NCBI GenBank assembly: GCA_034401795.1
Contig: CM067366.1
Coordinates: 81,036,391 to 81,100,390 of the forward strand
Source: Chaetoderma sp. LZ-2023a
Taxonomy: Eukaryota; Mollusca; Caudofoveata; Chaetodermatida; Chaetodermatidae
Length of the DNA: 64,000 nucleotides
Direction of reading: 5' to 3'
Shown: piece after piece, positions 35,233-47,077 of the stretch
Position numbering within the stretch: position 1 is the stretch's first letter
Layout of the letters: every line of letters starts with the position of its first letter
Notes under the pieces: generated by a model
The model's input: the letters and a program-made list of their open reading frames with translations, nothing else
Told to the model about the DNA's origin: nothing
The model's database searches: none
Position numbers and translations under genes: made by a program

Positions 35233-35513
35233 TACCTTCACAGTTTTAGCTATACCCCGCCCATATCTAACTAAGCAGCTCTCTGCCCACACCTCGCTCG
35301 TGTTGGGATCGATAAATCCCTAAACTCCCCGACTATCAGTTTCCAGAAAACGATACAGGTAAGCTAATGAATAATTTGAAACTAATTTGGCTGGGTGCTG
35401 GTGACGTACTTATCTACGTCATTCGTGACGTAGTTTATTATGATGTCATCTTACACGGCACGTAGTTGGTTATAATGTTATATGATGGATGAATAAACAG
35501 GAAAGGTTCATTG
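35233..35513 (+). mobile_element. MITE-1 copy with half of the palindrome deleted
   Basis: The left end (CAGTTTTAGCTATACCCCGCCC) and left palindrome arm run to CTGGGTGCTG, then jump directly to the CRE-rich right end (GACGTACTTATCTACGTCAT… GGAAAGGTTCATTG). Loss of exactly one hairpin arm suggests deletion by hairpin processing. Confidence 0.75.
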
Positions 35514-36129
35514 AGTGACAGATCGGCTCACTCCACTTATGATTGGGGGTGATGAGTAAATGTCCTACTTTTAACCTAAACTCTGAGTCTTTATTTGCTT
35601 TGCACGAGCGAACACGTGACAGCTATGACTCTATCTTACACGAGTGTCGTAAGTTCAATTTTTTAGTTATCCGTTACGGCAGCAAGTTAGCGAGTATATT
35701 TGTGTAGTCATTCTCCGGTCAACCCACGCGCGCCTGACGACTCCAGTTGACGACATAAAGGAGAGGAGATCAGTATTGCCCACTAGACGAGGAGCGGTTA
35801 CACGAACCAAGAAGAAATATTATGTCATCGTTTAAGGCCACCGTTTTGAGGATAATTCATTCGAGGCTGCGAATTTGTCATCGACAATGAGGATGTTTGC
35901 TGAGGTAACTAAGCAACTGCTTATATTAATAAAGTAATACGCGCAGTGTTTGTGAATCATGGCACAGTAGAGTCAGGGTTGTTCTGGAGACCACCTGCAT
36001 TCTGTGGGCAACATTATCGTGATTCCTTAAACACACACGCTTAAATGACCACTCTATTTTTTAGAACTACCTCCGGGACTACAGTATGTTTTCCCATGCC
36101 AGCTTGACTGGGATTGACAGAAAACCTGT

Positions 36130-36200
36130 TTTATCGAACCACTTATTGTCTCCGCCTATCGGTGGTCGTTAGCGTTTGACTCGCTTTTATTAAATCCCCG
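36130..36200 (+). repeat. 71-bp direct repeat, copy 1
   Basis: TTTTATCGAACCACTTATTG through to TTAAATCCCC is repeated at 38,340-38,410 with one mismatch. The two copies sit on either side of the first ion-channel coding exon. Surrounding sequence is not shared. The 35,520-36,130 and 36,200-37,020 stretches have no recognisable gene. Confidence 0.85.
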
Positions 36201-37028
36201 GTTGTCAAGAATCGCGCTGTATTCAGAAATGTAGGCTTATATCTGCAATTGTTTGCGGCAAACACGCGAGAAGCGAACATATAGCATTAGTATATAATTA
36301 TGTATATATGATGCTGCAATATATTTCAGACATATTGGTCGCATTACCATAATCAAATACCGTTCTAAACTAGGCTCACTATCTAACGACAAAATTGATT
36401 GCTATTTGCTCGCTGCAGGTAAATCGTTTTCAATTCGGTGTTAGCCGACGCGCTAAGTGTGTGTGTAATTTCCACTCATCAACTGTTGCAGGTATGAGTA
36501 ATAATGCGTCTGTATGCCTGGAAATTGGTTTCATTTCAGTGTCATAGGCATGCCTGTAAGGTATTTGGGTAGTATGTTACAGGGCGTGTCTCTGCACAGG
36601 TATGACCATGTGGAATTAGTGGCGACAATAGTAATTTATTATTGTTCCTGCTGCTGTTTGTCGTCGTCGTTGTCGTCCTCTGAAATGAGAGCTATCACAA
36701 GCTTATTGGATAATTATCTTTAATAAAGCTAATCAACCAATCAAATTGATAGTGGCCTCTATTCGCTCCTCAGAAACGAAACGATATACTATTGCATTGT
36801 ATAATTCTTATACAGACCGTACATCAGCTCAAGGCTCCATGGTTCTGATATGGATGGAGTATGGTACTAACAGAGAATTAACACTTGTTAATCCACCACA
36901 GACTACAGAGGATCAAAGCAATGCTCACCTTCATCCGAAATGCGCTGACGCCAAAATCGAAAGATACCACAAACAGTGAAATAAAAGAAAATGGACGATA
37001 TAAAAAGGTGAAACGAACTTATAAAAAG

Positions 37029-37096
<68 letters not shown>
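37029..37096 (+). repeat. (GA)n microsatellite
   Basis: About 68 bp of pure GA about 330 bp upstream of the proposed start of the ion-channel coding sequence. Confidence 0.95.
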
Positions 37097-37099
<3 letters not shown>

Positions 37100-37421
37100 T
37101 ATGTTGTGCGAAAGCTCGTCAAAATAAACTAAGTTAGTCTTAACAGGCACCGCCCTTGAATCCTCTATTATTGTCTGTGCATACTAACACAGTTACCTAA
37201 CTTTCTTTTGATACTGAAAAGAGAGATGGAACTGCCAAAGAAGAGACAGCGTGCAATAATGGAGCTGACATAGAAGGCAGTATAAGTGGAGAGACTTCGG
37301 GCAAACATGCAGCTGACATAGTGGGCAGCGTCAGTGAAGAGACTGCGGGCAAAGATGCAGCTGACAAGTGGATAGCGTCAGGAAAGAAACGGGGAAGGAA
37401 GATGGAGATAATATTGAAGAT

Positions 37422-37507
37422 ATGATCCGTGAAGAGACTGCAGCGACAAATGTGAACATTCCTGGACTAAAATACGTGTTTGGTAGAAGGATTCCACTAA
37501 TCAGAAG
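37422..37507 (+). CDS. DEG/ENaC sodium channel, exon A (N-terminal cytoplasmic segment)
   Basis: Begins at ATG 37,422 and ends at a GT donor (AG|GTAAGG, 37,508) after two bases of a codon. The peptide ends NIPGLKYVFGRRIPLIR and joins in phase to exon B, which starts IIW. DEG/ENaC subunits have a conserved cytoplasmic HG motif just before the first membrane helix; here the equivalent is PG, with the glycine kept. Upstream, in the frame-compatible sequence from about 37,240, lie 16-residue repeats (48 bp) rich in Glu, Thr and Ser. A one-base shortfall in the third unit puts an in-frame TGA before the Met, so this Met is the conservative start. The exon may extend upstream, to a possible acceptor near 37,221, if that base is an error. 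The protein is a subunit of a trimeric plasma-membrane sodium channel. Confidence 0.72.
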
Positions 37508-38339
37508 GTAAGGATGGCACAGTTAATCCTATTTTAATGACATTGAAGGCATGTATAGGCTTCCATAGAGTTAGTTATGCCATTAATGTGCATAGTTTCA
37601 TAAGATTATTCATCATTCAGAAGGAGATAGGATATCAGCGGCCGGAATAATAATCTTAGGCCCTGCAATTTATTTAGCCACTCGTTTTCTTATTGTTTAA
37701 TTTTAAATTGTTAATCGTAAGTCTGGTACACAAATGCACTCTGTTGCAACACACGTGCAATTGCTTATGCATGCAGTGACTGCATATCTTCTTGATACAG
37801 TAACATCCTCAATGGTCAGAGGAAAACGTAAATATGGAGCTATTGAATCGCACATATAAAAGGAACGTTTACCATAGCTTCTAAGAAACTAAGCCACCTA
37901 TTCTTACTACCCACGGCGTGCGTAACTTATATATAAGTTGGACTACTTAATTATGAAATTCCTAGTTACTCCTAAATTTATTTTATTTGCACATTTGGGG
38001 CAAGTGAAATTCTGTCTACAATGGCTATAATTTCCATTTTAAATATGCCATATCGACACATTTTCTATTACAGTGTAAACAATACAATTAATAGCTATCT
38101 TATCTACTATATTCAGTGCGGAGGGCAGTAGGGGTCAGAAAGGCGGGGTGTATGAGGTGGGGTTGGGGTGGTGGTGGGTGGTGTTGGGTATCACGTCCTC
38201 GGAACATGGGTCTGTCTCGGAGCCTAGGACCAGACGCTTCTCCAATTCCAACGCTACCTAATTCTATTTTAATATTAAACAGTTCTTTCACCATACCTAC
38301 ATAATTTCACTATTTCAGGACCAAGTATCTTGTTATGCA

Positions 38340-38410
38340 TTTTATCGAGCCACTTATTGTCTCCGCCTATCGGTGGTCGTTAGCGTTTGACTCGCTTTTA
38401 TTAAATCCCC
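38340..38410 (+). repeat. 71-bp direct repeat, copy 2
   Basis: Copy of 36,130-36,200 with one mismatch (GAGCCAC for GAACCAC). It lies in the first intron of the channel gene. The sequence 37,510-38,340 between exon A and this copy shows no gene. Confidence 0.85.
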
Positions 38411-38504
38411 AGGCTCCGGAAGCGGGGGTGGGGCGGTGTTGTGATGTGTGTGGCAGTGTGGACACGCCCCCAAATTATGACTTTGAGGGGATGACTATAC
38501 TCAT

Positions 38505-38940
<436 letters not shown>

Positions 38941-39582
38941 GTTTAGTCCTCCCAGATACCAGCGCCAGTTATTTTAGTTGTAAATCCTTAAAAAAATGTT
39001 GTCTCTTCATCTACAAAATTACAGCTGCATGTGATTTAGTTCATATTTCCATCCAGAAATGTAGAGAAGTCATCTGAGAGCATCCATATGTCTACATTCA
39101 CGCGAGGGCGACACCCCTTCGCATTCCAACACCATTGCCCCCCCCCCCCTCCCTACACCAAAATTTCATTTCAGCCCCTCTATTGGCATGGAGCCTACAA
39201 GCCACAGTATAAATGACAGGACATGGGCGGAGTCACTGTGGTGGTCAAATGTGGAGTATTAGCCTCTTTAAAATGTTTAAATGATATTAAGTGTAGATAT
39301 TCTATAAATGTTCACTAATGTAACTTCATTCAAACCTCTTATTATTCCGCATTGAAAAACGTATCTAAAACACGTATAATTGTCCAGAAAAAACAAGGGA
39401 ACTTTCTCATTTCAAATGCAGTAGATGCCATCTGAGAGCATCTAGATTTCAGAAAATTTCGGAGGAGGATCTCCGAAACTCCCGAATGGTGTTATTGGAA
39501 TGCCAGTTCTGGTCAGTCTCCATCAGAATAACGCAGGTTACCGGGCCGGTAGTGGGCCAACATCGGACCAATGTGGCCGGTG

Positions 39583-39587
<5 letters not shown>

Positions 39588-39614
<27 letters not shown>
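39588..39614 (+). repeat. Short (GA)n tract
   Basis: A GA run inside a repeat that also contains GGGCCGGTAGTGGGCCAACATCGG-like text (39,540-39,585), related to the TACTGGGCC mini-elements. From 38,940 to 40,160 no gene is recognised. Confidence 0.7.
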
Positions 39615-39615
<1 letters not shown>

Positions 39616-40165
39616 CACCGGCCAAGAAATCTGCCTTATCAGAGAGAGCGCATAAGTGACGTGATGCACATTTCAGAAAATCGTATTTTGTCGGAGCGAT
39701 ATATTTCACTCGTTCAGAAGTCTGCGCTTGCCCAGTGATAATCGACATATATGCCGCTGACTCATTGACTGTCAATGGGATTGCAATAGCTGATAACCAA
39801 AGCAAACATCAGAAAGACGAGCATTTAAAGATGTGCATACCGTCGACCTTGCGTGTTTGTCACATTGTAACAGGATTTCAGATTTTCGGATCTTCCGAAT
39901 TTTTCGAATTTTCCCGGATTTTTCTATCTCGCTCAAAGGTTGCAAATCCTCATGCACAATCACACTGGTTCTTGTATTAAAACTTAAAAACTTCAACTTA
40001 AAAAGCCAAAGCAGTTACTGATACATATCCATAGATCCGGAATCTGAGCCGATCCGGATGCGGGTTCTCTTATCAGAAACTCGGTCAATATCTGGAAATC
40101 CTCCTGTACAAAATGCTCATTCATTCGTTTTGTAAAAGTTTGAGGGAAATCGGATCAGCAGTTGT

Positions 40166-40176
40166 TTGTACATGTA

Positions 40177-40212
<36 letters not shown>

Positions 40213-40290
40213 CACACGCACGAACGCACGCTCGAACGCACGGACACACGCAATCACTGACTCACGAACGCACGCGCGCACGTACACTGC
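40166..40290 (+). repeat. (ACGC)n microsatellite
   Basis: Starts as clean ACGC units and decays into ACGA/ACAC variants. It lies beside GTTTGAGGGAAATCGGATCAGCAG-type repeat sequence. 40,300-41,015 is without recognisable genes. Confidence 0.9.
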
Positions 40291-41017
40291 ACATGCCAGA
40301 TTACAATTCCGGGAGGACTCTTACCGGGCGAAAGGAATACGTAAAGACACATGTTATGATGGAGTAGCTCAGAAATTCAGCGCCAATGAGGACTTATGAG
40401 TAATCCACTTATCCCAATCATTGCCAAGCGCAAGACTGCGTCAAAGCATCGAATCGCGATCTCTATTGATATTGGTAAAACGTTTAGTTTCCTCATTGAT
40501 CTTGCACATAGTATGTCAAGTTGTCATCTCACTGACTACTTCACACACTTTTACTAGAAATGACCTGATGCTGATGGTTGAACACATTTCCCTAAGGTAT
40601 AGCAGAAAAAAGATGTTCACATATTTCTCATAATGTAAGAAGATGAAGGGTGTTATCATTGCATCTTCAGTGATAAAGTGCTTCACAAATGCTAACTGAA
40701 GCGGACAATGTTCCTTTGATCTCCTGCAAGTGAACCGTGCTATAGATAGCCTTATCAGAAATTTAAACAGTACGAACACAGAGTGGCAGACAAAAAATTG
40801 ACTGACAAATCGCATCTAGAAATGACCACAAGGAAACATTGCGAGTGATAGTATCAGATTTTGATGACACGCACGTTATTCATGTCTTTATCAAAGTCAG
40901 TAAAATATCAATATTTGTATGAAGGGATGCGTGCTCATAGACTATTATCTCTAGACTGTGCCGAAAAGTTTGTATGTGTGATGAATTTATCTTTGGTTTG
41001 GAAAAATGGTTTAGCCC

Positions 41018-41159
41018 TAAATAAATAAATGAATGAATGAATGAATCAATGAATGAATGCATCAATGAATCAATGAATCAATGACTGACTGACTGACTGA
41101 CTGACTGACTGACTGACTGACTGACTGACTGACTGACTGACTGACTGAATGAATGAATG

Positions 41160-41193
<34 letters not shown>

Positions 41194-41475
41194 CGATTGA
41201 ATGAATTAATGAATTAATCAATGAATCAATGAATCAATGAATGACCGAATGACTGAATGACTGAATGACTGACTGACTGACTGACTGACTGACTGACTGA
41301 CTGACTGACTGACTGACTGACTGATTGACTGACTAACTGAATGAATGAATGAATGAATGAATCTATGAATCAATGAATGAATGAATCAATCAATCAAGCA
41401 ATCAATCAATCGACGATTGAATGAATTAATGAATTAATCAATGAATCAATGAATCAATGAATCAATGAATCAATG

Positions 41476-41522
<47 letters not shown>

Positions 41523-41650
41523 CAATCAATCAATCAATCAACGATTGAATGAATTAATGAATTAATCAATGAATCAATGAATGAGTGAATCAATGAATGA
41601 ATGAATGAATGAATGAATGAATGCATGAATGAATGAATGAATGAATGAAT
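41018..41650 (+). repeat. GAAT/GACT/CAAT tetranucleotide array with higher-order structure
   Basis: 630 bp of 4-bp units that switch between GACT, GAAT and CAAT blocks. A compound segment (AACGATTGAATGAATTAATG or GACGATTG…) recurs near 41,190, 41,410 and 41,540, showing duplication of mixed blocks on top of slippage. Confidence 0.92.
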
Positions 41651-41689
41651 TCGTATCTGCAGCATGCATTGCTGGATAAATCTGATCTG

Positions 41690-41945
41690 GCACTCAAGCA
41701 TATGATGTCATTATCAAACAAGCTATTTGCCAGCTGACGTCATAATAAAAATGGCCTAAGTCCATCACAAAGGTAATAGTGTCTGAAATGCATGTCTTTG
41801 ACTAATTTAAAGTTTTATAATAACATTCTGTCGAATATTTTGAACAAAATTTTACTGCCTTGGAAATTCAATTCTGGGAGTTTACGTTTCTATGTTTCAA
41901 ATTAAATCCAACATGCGTACAAAGTGGGCGGAGCTTAGCTAGAAA
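41690..41945 (-). mobile_element. MITE-1, strongly degenerate
   Basis: GCTGACGTCATAATAA, TGAAATGCATGTCTTTGACT, ATAACATTCTGTCGAATATTTTGAA and AAAGTGGGCGGAGCTTAGCTAG appear in MITE-1 reverse order. The second palindrome arm is lost. Confidence 0.55.
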
Positions 41946-42469
41946 TGCATCCCTCTATTGATTGTTTGACCAGAGGTCAGGCGTCAGAAAAATACAATCT
42001 ACCTTGTCGATTAGCGTGCACATGGTACTGCAAATGTTCTGCATGTGGTAGTATATCTGGGTTTTTTTGGCGGCACCAACACCCAGAGTATACGTATCCA
42101 AAGTTAAAATGGGGCCTCGACACCGAGGAGGCACTATGCGGTGGCTTCAACTCCAGCTCTAAACTGAGCCGCCATGTGTCCACACCCTGGAAATATTTGA
42201 AGAGGGATATTTGAATACATATAACTCAGGGTACCAAATACATGTATGAATATTGCAGTTTGTGCTGTCTGTCTGTTTTTTGTGTTTGTCCACAAAATAT
42301 CTCAGAATTGACAAAAAGATACAATGACCAACATTGGCACATTCATTCATATTATGGTGTGATAGCGAAGTTCGAGTTTCAGCTCTAAGGGTTAAATATC
42401 TAGTTCATGTGGTCACTTAGCCCATACAAAAATGTGCACAGAGTGACATTATTAGGGTCATTTTCATGG

Positions 42470-42755
42470 AATCCGTGACCATTTTGTTCCTACCCTGTTT
42501 ATGATTGATTTGACTACCTAAAGCATCTTAGAAAAAAGTAAGCTCATATGCGTTTTTGAAATATGATGGCTAACTCCACTAGAGTGTGATATTCAAAATG
42601 GGCGCCAGCGCCCTTTTGAAAAGCGTAAAATGTAACACTAGCTCTGGGGTCAGATGAGCTAGAAGTACCAATGAGTCTTATTTTCCCACTAATTTTAGCA
42701 TAACAATTGATCGTTGTTTAGTTTGGCGGCCACTATGACCTCCAAATCCAAGTTG
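42470..42755 (+). repeat. Left inverted repeat of a decayed element
   Basis: The order of segments (ACCATTTTGTTC, GATTGATTTGACTACCT, CATCTTAG, ATGATGGCTAACTCCACTAG, AGTGTGATATTCAAAATGG, AAAATGTAACACTAG, GGTCAGATGAGCTAGAAGT) is matched in reverse complement at 45,105-45,300 with moderate divergence. The TGACCTCCAAATC segment (near 42,735) also has an inverted partner near 45,360. A plus-strand frame at 41,945-42,214 before it is not recognised. Confidence 0.65.
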
Positions 42756-42761
42756 GCCGCT

Positions 42762-42950
<189 letters not shown>

Positions 42951-43064
42951 ATTCGAATACTAAATCTCTCAAGAACCAAGTTAGAACGTTGAAACTCAAG
43001 AATTGAAGAAAGCAGATGATAAGAGCATGAAGGGGAAGACTGAGTAAATGGAGTTTAAAGCCTC

Positions 43065-44582
43065 GTGAAGAGCGGTGCACTCAAACTTGAAGACGTACTG
43101 CAGCTTCTTCTTTCAGCCGAGATCTTCAATGACAATGACACCATGTGTGCGGTCCAGAAAAGCAACCTACAGGAGAATCATATTATGCATCCACTTACAG
43201 ATCCCGATGTGTCTATTGTTGATATGGGTCTTATCTGGCACACGGCTGTTCCAACCACCAAAGTCAGAGAGAAGAGCCGGCGGTACCAAGTACGCCTGGG
43301 AAGATTATGCGGAGAATGTGCTGTGTTTTATTCTGGCAAGTCACAGGCATGTAGATTAGATCATTTGCATGAATGATCCATATCATGATATGTTCAGAGA
43401 TATACAACCAAAGACGATGAGTGCGTGCTATGTCAGAAAGGTACACCAATCAGCACGGTCTACATGAAGTCAGATAGCTTTCCCCAATCAAAGACTTCCA
43501 TGCTCTCCTGTGTAATCCCGCCAACAAGATGCATCTGGAGGTATTTCTACAAACCGCCTTCCAGAGCACTGCAGCTGAGCTAAAATTTATATCCTCTACC
43601 ATGTAGTAGGCAGAAGTGCAAAGAATTTCGCTACACTTAGGCCTCTGCCAGAGTCTGCATGCTCTCATGCAGAGGCCGATACGGCCATGCTCACTATTTA
43701 TAGTGTGTTCCGGTTAGAGACCTACGCACATGCTGTTATTGTCGACACAGAGAACACTGGCAACTATATACAAGCTGCATATGTTACTCCGTGGATACCT
43801 GGGCTCCTGTGCGCGTGAAACAGAAGCGCCAACTGACCACTGCCCGATGCCCGTGCAATGAGCAAATGTCCGCATTCCATCATACCGCTTGCACGTACAC
43901 ACGGAATGGCGCTACAACTCTGCCGTACGTTCGTTCAATAGGGAAAACGTTTGAAAACGTTTTGCTAAATCTGCAAACTAGTGCCAATCTGCTGTTTTCG
44001 CATTTATTACATCATATAATATACAAATCCAGAAAAGCCGATTTTGCACGCGCAGATCGCTCTGGGAAAACCCATATTGAACGCAAGGCTGATTTCAACG
44101 GAGCAAAGAAGTGGCTTATTGAAGATCACCTACAGAGTTCTAACGATGCAGGCGACCTGCTAGTAGCGTGTGGCAGACAGCTCCCAGATATCCTAGAGGT
44201 CATCGATTTGTCATTTAAGACATATATTGTGATGCCAAAACCCTGGTAGAAATAAGGGCAATGTGAACTGAAGGGTGCAGAAGGAAAGAACCCATCTGAA
44301 TCGCACCGACCTGGACAGTCTCCGCCCTCACTTGGAGCGCCATGACTTTGTAAAAGTGGCCATGGCTGGTATCTCATAGACGGCCTATGTCTGCCTATCC
44401 GTCATATCAAGCCCTCATCAATCTCCCGCCTACACACCCACAGAAAGAGCATGCCAGTGACAATGATGATAGTAGCGAAAACGATGACTGCAATTCTGAA
44501 AGCTGTGCCTCATTCCATGACTCGTGCAGTGACAGTGAAGCTTTATATACGTATTATGAACCTATGAGTGCCATATACTAAA
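43065..44582 (+). pseudogene. Decayed repeat-encoded protein, C-terminal part
   Basis: Coding signal in changing plus-strand frames: DPDVSIVDMGLIWHTAVPTT (43,203), DFHALLCNPANKMHLEVFLQ (about 43,495), EADTAMLTIYSVFR (43,672), HAVIVDTENTGNYIQAAYV (43,729), PGLLCVKQKRQ (43,800), KTFENVLLNLQ near 43,945, KADFNGAKKWLIEDHLQ (44,090), GDLLVACGRQLPD (44,150), and a final acidic/serine-rich tail (44,387-44,581). The DTENT segment is where related-looking repeat proteins carry paired Asp residues reminiscent of PIN/FEN nucleases (inference, unverified). It lies between inverted repeats, in an intron of the channel gene. Similar in style to the blocks at 27.1-31.1 kb, perhaps the same superfamily. Not functional. 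Confidence 0.45.
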
Positions 44583-45104
44583 AAGGGGTGGCATGCAATA
44601 TATGTGAATGAATTAATGTAGTTCAAACAATATGAACTCCTCACGCTTCTCTCACAAAATGACAATTAATTCCATGTTTCTCTGTGTGTAGTTATCGACA
44701 GATGTACAATTGTGTCCCAGTGAAGATATCTAAGAATAAATGTGGTGAACAGATTGTCTAAAATTGTAAAATCCCATTTTATTATCATCAAGATAAAAGC
44801 CTACAAGGCTAAACTAGAAATTAACTATTCCATCAACTTGTTCATGCAATTCTTTTTGTGAGAGTAGACACCTTAATCGAGGGTATAGCTCAAATGGTTT
44901 CATAGATACATAATCTAAGGGGTTTTCCAGGGTCATGGATGACGGTCACATGCCCATCATCAGTACATGGAGCCTAGGCTGCTCCAGACACTAACACCTA
45001 ACCATTCCATTTGGTTTTTCTTGCTATAATCAGTGGAAAAAGACACATCTTTTGGTCTTGTATCTCATGTAGCTCCAGAAATATTGCATCCTAAGATTTT
45101 CACT

Positions 45105-45400
45105 TCTAGCTGATCTGACCACAAAGATATTGCATTTTATGTTTTCAAAATGGCGTCGATGGTCATTTCGAATATTACACTCTAGCGGAGGTAGCCGTCA
45201 TGTTTAAAAAATGCATAGGCGCCTGGTTTTCCTAAGATGATTCAGGTAGTGAAATCAACCATAGAAACGTATAAACAAAATGGGTGTGTCTCATTGGGAT
45301 CCAGAGATATCGCATCTTATAATCTCCAAGACGACGGATTGCGCCCATCTTCGATTTGGAGGTCATGGTGACTTCCGAACTAAAAGACGGCCATTTGTGC
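45105..45400 (-). repeat. Right inverted repeat of the decayed element
   Basis: Reverse-complement partner of 42,470-42,755; key shared text is CTAGCTGATCTGACC, GAATATTACACTCTAGCGGAGG, CCTAAGATGATTCAGGTAGTG and GGAGGTCATGGTGAC. Together the two arms bracket the coding remnant. 44,590-45,100 has no gene. Confidence 0.65.
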
Positions 45401-45544
45401 TCAAATTAGTGGGACATATACCGTATAGCGTATGCATTGACCATAATCAATTTGAATAATATAGGCCTACTTCGCATACGTATACACTTGCTGATTAGTG
45501 TGAACATTATAAGAGGCATGATGCAATCTGCCATTAGTTTCTGT

Positions 45545-45770
45545 TGCGCGGGTGTGGTGTGTGTGTGTGAGGGGTGGGGTCAGATGAGTGGCTGGTGGGG
45601 TGTGTGTGGGGACATGTCAGTGGCTGGGTGGGGTGTGTGTGGCAGGGGTTGGGGCGGGTTAGTGCCTGGCTGTGGAGGGGGGGGGAGGGGGGGGGGGCGG
45701 GGCATGTGAGTGGCTGAGTGGGGCGTGTGTCGGCGTGGTGAGGGCATGTGAGTGGCTGAGTCTGGTGTGT
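45545..45770 (+). repeat. G-rich GTGTGG/GGGG low-complexity region
   Basis: Imperfect repeats of GAGTGGCTG(A/G)GTGGGG(C/T)GTGTG and poly-G runs near 45,680. It may form G-quadruplexes. Frames are repeat translations. Confidence 0.8.
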
Positions 45771-45845
45771 TTGGTTAATAAAACCTGATACGTAGGATAG
45801 TTTGCATGCCAATTCATGAATCCATTACCCCCCACTCAATTCTAT

Positions 45846-46377
45846 GCGTCATAATCGCGATATGTATGCTGACGTCATAATCATGATGCCATGAATGATT
45901 CTATATCACCAGTCTTTAACGCTTAATTATCCGACACTTTGTATGAATTGAATGTTTTTGCTATTTATGAAACGTGCTGTTGAATATTTTGAAACTAAAT
46001 TGACAGGGCGCTCTTGCTGGACGCTGTTACTTCTCCTTGTATTGATCATTTTCGCGTTTTAGAGCAAAAACTTCCTCTTTTAGCAGACCTATCTCCCTCT
46101 CTTTGGTTTTTCCCTTCGAATTGCATGTTTTTGCTATTTAATAAACATGTTAAATATTTTGAAACCAATTTGACTGGACGCTGTTGCTGTTGCTGCCATA
46201 GATAGCAACAGCACACAGTTGAATTAGTTTCAAAATATTCAACAGCTTATCTGTAGAGTTTTCTGGAAATTGATAGTCAGGGAGTTCAGAGATCGATCGA
46301 TCCAAACACAAGCGCGGTGTGGTTGGAGCTTAACTAGAGATGGGCGGGGCATAGATGAAAAATGGAAAGGTTCATTA
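45846..46377 (-). mobile_element. MITE-1 copy with an internal partial duplication
   Basis: Reverse orientation: CRE-like end (GCTGACGTCATAATCATGATG), AATTATCCGACACTTTGTATG, the first palindrome arm to about 46,018, then about 100 bp of foreign text. GAATTGCATGTTTTTGCTATTTAATAAACATG and a second first arm follow, then the full palindrome and the GATCGATCGATCC/GGGCGGGGCATAG end with GGAAAGGTTCATT. Confidence 0.75.
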
Positions 46378-46684
46378 CACAGACCTTTTATTTTTGGAAA
46401 TTGTTTTAACCTTTTCTATGAACTTTATTAAATTTTTCCATTGAGGGTATACTTCTAGAACGACAGAAGTCATTTGACCTTGATTTATACATTTTCCGCA
46501 CATGCCACGCTCCAAACCTAATAGGAGAGGGACAACGCTGCCTGAACCACTTCACGAGTTACCATATCCGTAATGTGGGCCTGGTTCGCGGTGATTGTGA
46601 TCTGAAATGGACACTATGTGATAGCAGACGTTGCCATTGATGACACATACGAATACATGTTTACCACATAAGCAAGCTTTTAAC

Positions 46685-47077
46685 CAATGAACCTTTCCAG
46701 TTTTAGCTATACCCCGCCCATCTCTAGCTAAGCTCCACCCACGCTACGCTCGTGTTGAGATCGGTCGATCTCTGAACTCCCTGACTATGAATTTCCAGAA
46801 AACTATAAAGGTAAGCTGTTAGATATTTTGAAATCAATTTGACTGGGTGCTGTTGCTGCCTATGGCAGCAGCATCGTCCAGTCAAATAGTTTCAAAATAT
46901 TCAACAAAGTGTTTATTAAATAGCGATTACATACAATTCTTCAACGTGGCGGACTATTAAGCGTTAAAGAGGGACTGTTTCGAACCATTCATGGCGTCAT
47001 GATTACGACGTTATCCTACACGTCACGTAGCTGATTATGACGTCATATGATTGATGGATAAAGTGGAAAGGTCATTG
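46685..47077 (+). mobile_element. MITE-1, complete copy (393 bp)
   Basis: The best reference copy. The left end CAATGAACCTTTCCAG and right end GGAAAGGTCATTG are complementary. Between them lie CCCCGCCCATCTCTAGCTAAG, GATCGGTCGATC, a central hairpin (arms GTTAGATATTTTGAAATCAA and complement around GCTGTTGCTGCC), TTTATTAAATAG and a GACGT-rich right end (TTACGACGTTATCC, CACGTCACGTAGC, TATGACGTCATATG). No coding capacity; non-autonomous DNA transposon. The autonomous partner is not in this window. Confidence 0.85.
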
